The position numbers were made by a program, and so were the translations under genes. A stretch of DNA of 64,000 nucleotides from Acanthamoeba castellanii str. Neff (taxonomy: Eukaryota; Discosea; Longamoebia; Acanthamoebidae). The notes under the pieces are model-generated. The model was not told where the DNA came from. It ran no database searches and worked only from the letters and a program-made list of their open reading frames with translations. Location of the stretch: contig NW_004457611.1 in the NCBI RefSeq assembly GCF_000313135.1, positions 229,809 to 293,808 on the forward strand, written 5' to 3'. Positions 45,176 to 55,707 of the stretch are shown here, piece by piece (the stretch's first letter is position 1; every line of letters begins with the position of its first letter).

Positions 45176-47023
45176 TCAGGGCTTCTTGTGGATGGTGGTT
45201 GGCGTGAGGGAGGTCAGGCGGCCGTAGAACTCGACGGCGTAGTTGTCCGTCATGCCGGCCACAAAGTCGCAGATGTCGCGCTTCGCCCTCGCTTCCCACC
45301 TCCTCACCCTCTTCTGCAGCTCTTCTCTCCTCTTCAGGAGCACCGCATCACCATCACCATCATTCCTCACATTCTCCGCATCGAGTAGCGCCGCCAGCTC
45401 GGCCTTGGCCGCCGACACCTTCACCATCTTCTTGGTGAAGCGCGCCCGGCAGTCCGGCGGTAGCTTGTTGCCTTCGGGGTCGGCCCACAGCAGCCGGCAG
45501 AGCTCGCTGACCACGTGACGGCCGTTGGTCTCGAAGGCCTGCAGGACCGGGGTCTTGATGACGAAGAAGAAGGTGAAGTGCTTGAGCACCATCACCCGCT
45601 CGAGCGCCACGCGGTCCCAGGCCACCTCGCTCAGGCAGGCCGGCTCGCGGGGCACGATCGACACGCCGGCCATGAGAGTCTTGACCAGCTCCGACGTGAA
45701 CGCCGTGCGGTAGCGCGCGTTCTCGGCCAGCTTCTTGGCATTCCTCTAGGTGGTCGCCGCAAAGTGAAAGTCGCACCTGGTCAAGTCGTCGTCCACCTCT
45801 TCTTTCTCTGGCTGTCGTCACTGCTCTCCTCCTCATCGCTGGACCTATCGTCGAAGGCTTTGCCCGGCGCAATTTTCCCGTTGGTGGGCTTTTTGGCTGT
45901 TACACAGCAAAGTTAAACGTGTTGCCATGCAACACTAGCATGGAAAAGGAGAAATTCACCTGAAACATGGGCCAGGCCCATTGCGGCGATGTCCCGCAGC
46001 ACTCGCCGTACGTCGGCCACGGTGAAGTCGGCCAATTGGTGGGCCTCGGGGTCGCTCCTGATCTTCTGCGCCACCTGCGCGGCCAGTTGGTGACTGCAGG
46101 CCAGCATGTCCATCACGCTCATGAAGCCGCCCTTGAGTGAGTCCTCCAGATCGGAGGTCGAGAACGCAATGTCGTCAGCCGCGTCCATGATCGAGCACTC
46201 AATGGTTCTGATGCGGAATGTGGTTCAGTATAGACTAATGCCTCTATGCCCTTGTTGACATAGTGAATACCTGAGGGATCCGGGCAGTGCGTGTTTGCCG
46301 AGCACCTGTTGTCTGACGTGGCGCACGATCTTCCTCTCGGAGTGGTAGTAGCCCTTCTTGACCCGCGTGCCGTCTTCAGCCAGCTCGCCCAGCTCCTGGT
46401 CCTTCTTGATGATGGCCGCCAGCGCCCTATCACATTTGGTTATTTTATATTTATGTTTATATTTATAAATTAAAATTGGACATATAGTTAATTAGTAAAA
46501 AACTAGAATGAATATGTAAATTATGATAATATGATGCGAACCTGCAAGTTAGGTTGAGGCCAAAGCCCTTGCGTTTCTTCTCGAGCCGGGCCAGGACGCG
46601 GAGGGTCTGGGCGTTGCCCTCGAACCCGCCCGCTTCGCGCATCCACTCATTCAATGCTCTCTCGCCGTTTCGGCCGAAGGGCGGGTGCCCAATGTCGTGC
46701 GCCAGTCCCGCCATGTTGAGCAGCCCCCGCGACAGGCCACTGTTGGCTTGGCAGGCGAGGGCCTGCGCGATCTGGGCCACCTCGAACGAGTGGGTCAGGC
46801 GGGTGCGAAACACGTCGGACTCAGAGGCGGGAAACAGCTGGGCTTTGTTGCGCAGCCGCCGAAGCGAAGCCGAGTGGAGCACCCGCGCGTAGTCGCGGTC
46901 GAAATCGTCCCGCCAGGCCGGATGCTGAAGCGGAAGCTGCGCTTCGTCTTCTTCGGCCAACAGCCGACTGCGATCTGCTGCGGTGTACAACTCGTTGAGA
47001 GGCTTGGTGGCGTCTGTTTCCAT
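45176..47023 (-). CDS. dgt: Dgt-type deoxyguanosinetriphosphate triphosphohydrolase
   Basis: This HD-superfamily enzyme cleaves dNTP to deoxynucleoside plus triphosphate, limiting dNTP pools. The first exon starts METDATKPLNELYTAADRSR and carries the Dgt signature RDDFDRDYARVLHSASLRRL followed by RNKAQLFP. Metal ligands are visible as H in RLTHSFEVAQIAQAL, HD in AGLAHDIGHPPFGRNGE, and D in SIMDAADDIAFSTSDLED. Downstream are SVMDMLACSHQLAAQVAQKI, an acidic insert SSDEEESSDDSQRKKR, AGVSIVPREPACLSEVAWDR, HFTFFFVIKTPVLQAFETNG and a coiled, charged C-terminus ending TTIHKKP. The architecture is that of bacterial Dgt, not animal SAMHD1, since no SAM domain precedes it. It has GT-AG introns, including an inferred 60-base one near 45750-45810, so any bacterial origin is old. 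It is convergent with the BEACH gene. Confidence 0.9.
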
Positions 47024-47194
47024 GGCTTAATGATGGTGATTTCACAAGACTAAAGATCTTAGGTTCGGCGATGCCTTGTCGCTTGCCTTCCAGGAAACCC
47101 TTGGCGTGCTTCCCTGAACCACCCAGGTTTCTCCCTCTGGTGGACAATTTTTATATTTATTTCGAAGAGAAAAGCTGTTTTCTTGTTATTTCTT

Positions 47195-50100
47195 TCAAGG
47201 CAGCTGTGTCGTGGCGGTGGTGTGGTGCTGCTGCAGTAACGACTGGAGGAGGTGCCGCGTGCAACCGCCGGCGGGGAGGAGGGCTGTGTTCTTCTCGAGC
47301 GCCACGAATTCGTCGTCGGGCAGGAGGGACAGGCCGAGGCGTCGCTCGTTGTTGCGCGCCAGCACGTCGGCCCCGCTCAGCAGCAGCGCCACCACCACTT
47401 GCCGCAGGCCCAGGGCGGCAAAAGCATGTAACGCAGTGTTGCCGTGCGCGTCAGTCACGTTGGGGTCGGCGCCCTTGATCGTCGGCTTCCTCGACGCCTT
47501 CTTCATCTTCTTCTTCATCTTCTTCTTCTTCCTCTTCTTGCTCTTGTCTCGTTCCAGCTCCGCCTTGGTGAGCACCGCACAGTTCAAATGTTCGCCTGAT
47601 ATACACAAAAAAACATTCACATACATCATCAGTATATCTGTGGCAAGTTCGCTATCGGGTGGGCGGGTGTGATGGTGATGAGAAGTACCGAGAGGGCTTC
47701 GACCATCTCCAGGCACTCCTTCTGTTGTTTGTCGCTTCCCGAGCAGCGGCCGTAGATCTCCGCTGCAGCGTGCAACATCGCGGCCTGCCCGACCAGTTCC
47801 TCCACGTCCTCATCATCACCTTCTTCTGCCTCCGCCTCATCATCTTTCTCTTTTCCCTTCGTTTTTCTCTTCTTCATCATCGTCTTTGTCTTCTTCGTTT
47901 GACGCTTTCGCTCTTCTTCTTCGTTTTCGCTTTCGCTTTCGTTCTTCCGTCGCTTCTTGCCTCTGGCGGGCGACGCTGTGGAGGTGGTGGTGGTTGCCGG
48001 CAGCACGAAGTCCTTTTGCGGTGTCTTGCGCAGGAAGTGGGCGAACGGCACGACGAGCCCGTCGTCCACGCAGGCGTCGTCGCTGTAGCTCGGCCGCTTG
48101 CGCTTGCCCCGCTTGCCCTTCTCCTGCCGCGCGCGCCACTCGGCCTCCTCGCCGGCCAGCTCTGCGCGGCGCTTGACGATGAACCGGGCCATGGCCTCCG
48201 ACACGCGCTGGTCCGCGTCCGCCCCGCCCGCCACCAGCAACCGCACCAGCCCCACTTGCCGGTTACTCACCGCCAGCTGCAGCGGCGTAAGTCCATTCGC
48301 GTCTGTATGTTGCGTGTGTTGCATGTCGTGCGCCGTATGCCGTGTGTGTCGTGTGTCAGTGCCAACTGCAACCATTAGCGGCAGGCAGCAAACATGGAAT
48401 GTCGAACTGGCAAGGGGATCGGGCTCCACGCCGAGCGAGCCGAGTAGCAGCTTGACCGTCTCGGCGTCGTTGTTGTTCACCGCCATGTGCAGGGGCGTCG
48501 CTCCTGCAAAACAATAACAATAATATCAGCAAAAAATAATAATTAAAAAACAAAAACAAAGAAAAATAAACAATTTAAAGACGAAAGGAATCAAACGAAC
48601 GTTTGGCGTTGGCGCTGTCGAGGTCGGCCTGGTAGGTGTGCAGCATGCGCAGCTTCTCCCGGTCCTGTACCCCCCCCCCAAGTAAGGTGAACAACTCGAG
48701 AAAGTGTGCGTCAAAGAAAGAACGAAAGAGACGACGTACGTAGGGGGTGAGTCCCTCGGCGATGTACCACGACCCGGCGCGGCGCCAGTGCCGACGCACG
48801 CCCTTGCGCATGAGAATGTGCGCCGCCGTGTCTCCATTCTCATTCTTCCGGTTGGGATCCACCCCATTTTCCTGATGTTACAAAGATTCACACCCGTGCG
48901 TGTGCGTGTGCGTGTGCGTGTGCGTGTGCGTGTGCGTGTGCGTGTGCGTGTGCGGTTTAGGCCACACAGAACTAAATGAAACTGCAAAATGAGGTCATGG
49001 AGGAGGTACGAGAACGAGTGCGAGCACGTTGATGTTGATGTCGGCGATGTGGGCGTGGAGGTAGGTGTCCCTGGTCTTCTTGGCGACCTTAAAGATGTCC
49101 ACCACGTGCTTGTTTCCCAACGGCCACAAATGCCTGCGTACGCAACGCGCACGTTCACGTTCATCTCGCTGCGACTGTGCGTGTCGTGCGCGTCGTGTGT
49201 CGTGTGTGTGTCGTGTCGGTTTGCAAACCTGACGACGGCCACATGAGGGCACATCTCCTGGGTGTGACCGTTGTCGGCGCGTGTCTGCGCGTGTGTCGTG
49301 TAGCTGTAGTTCTCGCAACGCCACGTGAACCGCGGATACGGCGCGGTCGCCTCGTCCGCCAGTCCGAGCTTCAGCAGCGTTCGCACGACGTCCTCGTTAC
49401 GGTACATGGTCGCGTAGTGAAGCGCGTTGACGGTGATCTCCTCTCCTTCCCACTGCGTACACCGCACACGCCACGACACACAGCACACGCGCACCGCACA
49501 CGACCGCACCACGAGCAACGTCAGGTGAAGAGGAAGGCAACGATGAAACGGACAACTTCAACGTTACCTTAACTGTGTAGAGCGCGGCAAGGTCGGGACT
49601 GAAGCGACGGATGATCGCCTTAACGAGCTTCCCATTGCCGTACTACAGTCATTTAATGTGCGTATGTTGCGTGTGCGGTGTGTGTGTGAGTGTGTGAGAG
49701 AGAGAGCGAGAGAGAGAGAGAGAGTGTGTGTGTGTAGAGAGAACTCGTGCATTCATTCATTGAAGCACAGTGGTGGGTACGTACCATCAGTGCTCGTTCC
49801 CAGGGAGTGTGGCCGAGGCGACGCTTCTGGCCCTGCCTATACCGGTACATCCGCCTGTGGTTCGCAACGTCACTGCCCTCGCTAGCGAAGGGATACGCCC
49901 CGAGCTCCTCGATCAGGAACCTCACCACGTCCAGCGACCCTGCATAGGTCCCTCGACTTAACGCATGCACGCACACGACACACGACACACGACACACACA
50001 CAATATATTCAAATATTGCGGTACCGTTGACCTGAGGCGGGTAGCCGGTAACGGGGCTCGAGCTCTGTCCCTGGACCTCCCTACAGAACCCCAACCTGGT

Positions 50101-53042
50101 TGGAAGGACTCCGATCAGTGAATGTGCCTGGAATTCAAGCCATCCAGCGTGTGCCCAGTCCAAGGGTCGTGTGGCGGCGTGTCGGCGAAGAATGAAATGA
50201 AGAATGTTAAAATTGTCGGCATACCAGTTCCACGGCTGCTGGCCCAGTATGGCCCGATGGAGGATGGAATAGCCGGTATCAGGGTCGGGCCGCACCAAAT
50301 CCTCCGCCTTGAACTTACCTGTTCATGAATGACGCCACCATTGGTAAGCCGCGCATTCCTGGAATTGCTCTACGCACTTGGGTTCGTTACCGGCAGCGAT
50401 GAGGGATTTGACGAGGTCGAGGTCATCGCTGAGTACTGCTTCCGAGAAGCAACTGTCCGGCTCATTCGGAATGGCGGCAACAGACGCCTCTGATCGTACG
50501 TTCAGGCGTGTGCGGTGATGCGTGTGCGGTGATGCGTGTGCGTTTATGTGACATCGCTTGCTGATAGTGATGATGACAAGAAACGCGTACTGTGCGCCAA
50601 GAGCAGATCGATGATGGTTCGCTGATTGTCGCGGATCCTTTGCAGCTCGGGCAACGCCGGCGCCAGTTCTTCATACAACTTGAAGTTGCCAATGGCGTGC
50701 AGTACACGTGTGATGCGCTTTAAGTTCCGTAGCTGTTGTTCATAGGGTTCGATCGCAGAGGTTAGTGTTGGCATGATCTGCATGTGTCCTGTGTATCGTG
50801 TGTGTGTCGTGTGTCGTGTGTCGTGTGTCGTGTGTCGTGTGTCGTGTGTCGTGTGTCGTGTGTCGTGTGTCGTGTGTCGTGTGTCGTGTGTCGTGTGTCG
50901 TGTGTTTTGTTGTGGAAGAGTACCGCAAGGTAAAGCGGCGATTGGCCATCGATGGCGTTGGCGATGTTCGGGTCGGCCCCGTGTTCGAGCACCACCTGCA
51001 CCAACTCGGGCCTCACCATGTACACTACCTGCCAACAAAAATAATGAAATTTCATGATATAACACAATAACATAAGCTGGCTGGAATAAAATGCAAATAA
51101 AAAAAGTACAAACCTGGGTGAGCAGAGTGCCGACGAAGCCCTTCTTGGTGACCTCCATGTCATGATGGGTGAGCTCAATCCGACGCTGCTCGATCAACAG
51201 CGGTGCGTTGATGTCGACTTCGAGCTTCTCCGCAGCCGCCAGGGAGTCCCTGAGTGCGTCGGGCGTCGACACGTGGAACGTGTGGTGTACCACGAGGATC
51301 GGGCTGCCGGGCGCTCGCGGGTCGCTCGGCTCTTTGGACCTGGCGATGACCAACGCTTTCTGCCGGGGCCACGTATCGTGGTCGGCCAGCGCGCTGACTC
51401 GAACCAGCACCACCCTCTCGAGGAATGCAAAGTAGCGCCCGAACTGGGGCATCACGAAGTTAAATAAACATCAATTAATAAATATAGGAAACAGTATAAG
51501 GATAATACCACGAAGGTAAATATAAATATAAATATATCTGAAAAACAAGCAAAAATAATAAACGACAATTTAAATAGAAAAGGGAACGTACGGACTTGAC
51601 CGGAGGTGGTTGGGTGCCGCTGAGGTCGAGGACGCGGAGGAGCGGGCACGAATCGGCCAAGCGCTTGAGCTGCGGCTTGGCGGTGGCCACCATCGGCCGC
51701 ACGTTGGCCAGACTCAAACGCTGGAGCTTGCCGCAACCCGCCAGAAGCGCTGCCGGGGTCTGTGTCGCCGTGTGCGTTCGTACTGTCAGTCTTGTGTCGT
51801 GTGTCGTGTGTCGTGTGTCGTGTGTCGTGTGTCGTGTGTCGTGTGTCGTGTGTCGTGTGTCGTGTGTCGTGTGTCGTGTGTCGTGTGTCGTGTGTCGTGT
51901 GTCGTGTGTCGTGTGTCGTGTGTCGTGTGTCGTGTGTCGTGTTGTGTGAAGTCGACGCCTACCTTACGCAGAGTCCAGCCGGCGATGTTGAGGTCGACCA
52001 AGTTGGGACACGCGGCCAGGATTTTTTCCAGGTACACCGACGCTCCCACCGTGTAGCAGCCTGTGGGTTTGGCGCGTTAACTGTCAACCAATCGCCACTA
52101 ATAAAAATAAAATAAAAACAAACGCGATTGGGCAGGACGGACTGGAGAGGTTGAGCGTGGTGACGGTGTGGAGGCGCGACGTCAATTCTCTCACATTCAC
52201 GCGATGCGCGAGCAGCCTGCGATCCTCCTCGCGCCGCGTGTGATCGCCGTTAGCCTCGTCGTCACCATCGCCATCGAGCTTGTCTTTGTGCTCGAGCAGA
52301 GCGTTGACGTCGTAGTCGTCGTCCGGTTCGGGCTCGGTGCTGCGCACGAAACGGTCACGATCGCCCCAGGCCAGGCTCCGGAGCTTGGCCGTGCGCTCGG
52401 TCTGCTCCCGCGGGTCGGCCAGCAGCTGGAAGCAGCCGGCGAGCTTGAGCGTCAGCAAATTGTCGCTGTTGACCATGAGCCTGTTGAGCATGTCCAAGCT
52501 CACGTTGTGACAACCTGTAACAAGGTTACATCAGAATACTACTTGCATCTCGTAGTACGAGAATGTGAAACATATCAGCTAAATGTGGGCACACACCCGA
52601 TAGGTCGAGGTGTCGTGGGCGGAACGGCGTCTTGCCATAGATCTTGAGCATATGTTCCAGGAATGCATCGTCGACTTGCGCGCAACTGGTGCATGTGGTT
52701 GAACATACAAAAAAAAAGTTATCGAAGGGAGTGATTGATTATCTTCGACACGATAGCGTAGTACCGACTGAGGCTCATATCGCTCAGCAGCCAAGGCAGC
52801 TCCTCCTTGACCAAGCGATTCAACGCTGGAATTAGGGAGAGGAAAATTAAATGAATTTGAAATACTTGGAATTCCAATTTAACAAAAAGAAAAATAGGCG
52901 TACCTTTGCACACGAAGCACAGGGAGAAGAGGAAGGGGAGCGAGCCGACAAACGAGTAGATGTGCACCTGCACCTCCGCGGGCAGGTCTACCAGCGTCAA
53001 CGATGATGACCGCACCTCCTTGTCATCCTCTGGAAACTGCAC
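47195..53042 (-). CDS. F-box / leucine-rich repeat / ankyrin protein
   Basis: The N-terminus holds an F-box (TLVDLPAEVQVHIYSFVGSL to CFVCK, spliced to ALNRLVKEELPWLL), which would recruit SKP1 and a cullin-1 ubiquitin ligase. Leucine-rich repeats follow: LRPRHLDLSGCHNVSLDMLN-type, LLTLKLAGCFQLL, VTTLNLSSPSCP, NLVDLNIAGWTLRK and LLRVLDLSGTQ. An ankyrin region begins downstream (LVQVVLEHGADPNIANAIDG, SILHRAILGQQP, ALHYATMYRNEDVVRTLLKL, GDTAAHILMRKG, PLHMAVNNNDAETVKLLLGS, ANGLTPLQLAVSNRQVGLVR, NALHAFAALGLRQVVVALLL-type). A very basic and acidic low-complexity stretch (KKRRKNESESENEEEERKRQ) lies near the end. The LRR-to-ankyrin junction splices in phase (VKS to FGRYFAFLE), supporting one gene, but two genes remain possible. 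A substrate adaptor role is inferred. Its introns hold the longest heptamer arrays in the window. Confidence 0.78.
48892..48954. repeat. GTGCGT hexanucleotide repeat
   Basis: About ten GTGCGT units (ACGCAC on the coding strand) lie in an intron of the F-box/ankyrin gene, next to its 5' or 3' splice region. Confidence 0.85.
50805..50904. repeat. GTGTCGT heptanucleotide array, about 14 units
   Basis: Near-perfect 7-base units run for about 100 bases in an intron of the minus-strand F-box/ankyrin gene; the coding-strand unit is ACACGAC. Confidence 0.92.
51792..51943. repeat. GTGTCGT heptanucleotide array, about 21 units
   Basis: This is the longest heptamer array in the window, about 150 bases with almost no variation, again in an intron of the F-box/LRR/ankyrin gene. 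The high identity between units suggests recent slippage. Confidence 0.92.
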
Positions 53043-53381
53043 AGTTTAATCAAAGGTACGAACTACTCAAATGATTGCATTCGCCCAAAATCTCTTTATG
53101 GTTGCCGCACCTTGCGGGCAAGAAGGCCCCTGGTCACGTTGTGCCGCGGCCAAGCGTACCATCGCGTGGCCTTCTCTTGCTTGGTGCAGTGGCTGATCAA
53201 CAACTGCCCTCAACCGCTAAATTGTACTTCGAACGTTTTCGGCCTTCAGTTCAGTTGACCTGTCCGGTGTTTTCCCTGTTTTCTTTCCTTTTTTTGCACG
53301 TGCGTGCCGTTTCGTCAAACAAATGCTCAAATTGTTTGACGAGAACCACAAGAAGCCAACAAAAGAAGACAAATAAGCGAG
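53043..53381. promoter_or_regulatory. Divergent promoter, F-box gene / receptor kinase
   Basis: No coding exon is supported here. The stretch contains a CACGTG palindrome (E-box-like) at 53297-53302 and an 11-base inverted repeat at 53312-53342, both close to the kinase start codon. Confidence 0.5.
53312..53342 (+). promoter_or_regulatory. 11-bp perfect inverted repeat before the kinase start
   Basis: TCGTCAAACAA (53312-53322) and its exact reverse complement TTGTTTGACGA (53332-53342) flank a 9-base spacer. The element ends 39 bases before the ATG at 53382. It could be a dimeric protein-binding site or, if transcribed, a leader hairpin. Function is inferred from symmetry and position only. 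Confidence 0.5.
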
Positions 53382-55660
53382 ATGCGGCGCTATGCTGCTG
53401 CCTTGGCGGCACTGGAGTTAATGTGCTTCTTCTTCTTCTTCTTCTTAATGGTCTCTGCACAATCTGTACGCAAACGCATCCCTTCGTCGCCGATTATTTT
53501 ACAAAGAACGCTGGAAACAAATACATAACGAAATATAAATATCATATTGTTTGAAACATGTTACATGCAGCTGTGTTACAAATACTATTTATTCATTTTT
53601 TTACGTTTTCCAGAGGCAGAGTAGTGGCAACTCGCACGCCGCCTCCCTGATGACAGAGTGGGGCTCCCAGCCGGGCTTGCGCCATGTAGCAGCAGCCCGA
53701 GCAGTCAGCGAGGCCCAGGATTGCCTCTACGTGGCCGCCCTGTCGGCCATCACGTCCTCGGGCACCGTGGAGCTGTACGGGTCCGTGACGGCGCTCAATT
53801 CCTCGGGCGTGGTGGGCACCTTTGATACTCTTCCGCTGGCCATCGCCGTCGACAAGGACACCCTGACCCTGTTCGTCTCCACGCCCTCCAGCATCCAAGA
53901 GTTACGTATAATGCGATGTGTGCGCTGTGTGCGACGTGTGCGCTGTGTGCGCTGTGTGCGATGTGCGACAGCTGTGTGCGTGTGCATGCGTGTGCGGTGT
54001 CCTGATGCCCGCACCCACACAGATACGCAATCGAGTCTGATCTCTCAATCGGCTCAAGGTCCTGCCCGTGTTCCTTCGCCACCGGCACCAGCAACGGAGT
54101 CATCCAGTAATTTTCGCCCCCCCCCAACGAAAACCAGCACTTGGATGTCTGATGATATTCTGAATATGTTGACGAACATGTTGTTGCCCGTGTGCGGTGC
54201 GTTGCATCACATGTGACAGGGCAGTGGCGGCGGACGCGGTGAATGGGAGACTCTACTATGCCACGGGCGAGCAGATATGCTACACGGTTATATACTACGA
54301 CTACTACAGCTGCACGTCTTACAACACGTCCGGTTCATCCTTCGGCCACATTTTAATCGGTACTCACCTCCAGCCCGCCAGCGCCAGACACAATGAACGC
54401 TTACCGCAATCCAACGCCGTTCGCATTACACACACGACACACCCACGCCATACAGAAGGGGACAAACTCTACGCCACCTGCACGAACAGGTCCGATATCC
54501 ACGTCATCTCGATTGCTGCAGATAGCGACTTCATGACGCGTCTGGCGGTGTGGACCTTCTTCGACGGTGAATTGTCGCCCAACGGTACCCGTTGTGCGCT
54601 GTCGTACCTCTTTGACCCTTGCACACACTCACGCACGCACACACCCACCGCACACAACACATCCAACGCACACAACACACGACACACGACACACGACACA
54701 CGACACACGACACACGACACACGACACACGACACACGACACACGACACACGACACACGACACAGGAATGACGATTGGGATGAGGGACAACATATTCCTTG
54801 CCATTCCGTTCTCCGTCGACCAGCCATGTGCGGTGATTGAGGTGGACAGGACCAACGGCTCGGTCGTGGCCTGCTTCGATCCGGGGCCGGACCGCAGCTA
54901 CTTCGTGCAGACCTTCGGGCTGGCCTACAACGTCGACGAGGAGTACTTCTACCACTTCTTTGCCCAGAACCCCCAGGCTGACGTAAGTACTCTTTCAGAC
55001 CTTCCACCACCGCACACGCCGCACCACCCACGCATTGCTCACACATTCATTTATTTTATTTATTTATTTATATATATATTCATTTGATGCAGGTCATGTA
55101 CTTTCAAATGGTTAACATGGAACCGGGTATCTTGGGAGCTTCGGACGTTGACTTCATGGGGCTCGCGATCGACTCGCCGACCGACCTGGCCTTCGGGCCG
55201 TGCCCGCAGCCGCCGCCCGACCCCACGGAGCCCGACGCCGGCACCGACAGCAGCAACACCGTGGCCATCGCCGTGTCGGTGTCGGTCGGCTCCGCGCTGC
55301 TCATCCTGCTGGCCCTGGCCCTCGTTCTGTGCCTGTGCTGTCTGGCGACCAGGCGACGACGCAAGTACTTTGACTCGGGCCTCGACGCCGACCCCGAGTC
55401 CGGCGTGGAGATGACCGAGGTCAAGTTCACCTTTAGGTACCCCACCACCCACCACCCACCAGCCCACCAACCACCCACCAGCCAATCAGCCAGCCAACAT
55501 CAAGCACTCGTTTGGAATGTGGAGATTGCTTAACACTTATTTTATTTTTCTCTGTCATAGGGAGATTGATGGCAAAGACCTGCGGTTGGGTAAGCTCCTG
55601 GGCGAAGGCGCCTTCGGCAAGGTCTACAAGGGCGAATACCGGTACACTCACTGCACACAC

Positions 55661-55707
<47 letters not shown>

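Noticed and set aside
45176..47023. SAMHD1 orthologue
   Set aside because: No SAM domain is present and the N-terminal RDYARVLHSASLRRL motif is that of bacterial Dgt enzymes.
50805..51943. Regular repeats that could suggest a CRISPR array
   Set aside because: The units are seven bases, directly tandem, with no spacers, and lie in introns of a eukaryotic gene. They are microsatellites.
54620..54765. HTTHDTR repeat protein segment within the kinase ectodomain
   Set aside because: It is translation of an intronic ACACGAC array. All frames give similar repeats because seven is not a multiple of three.
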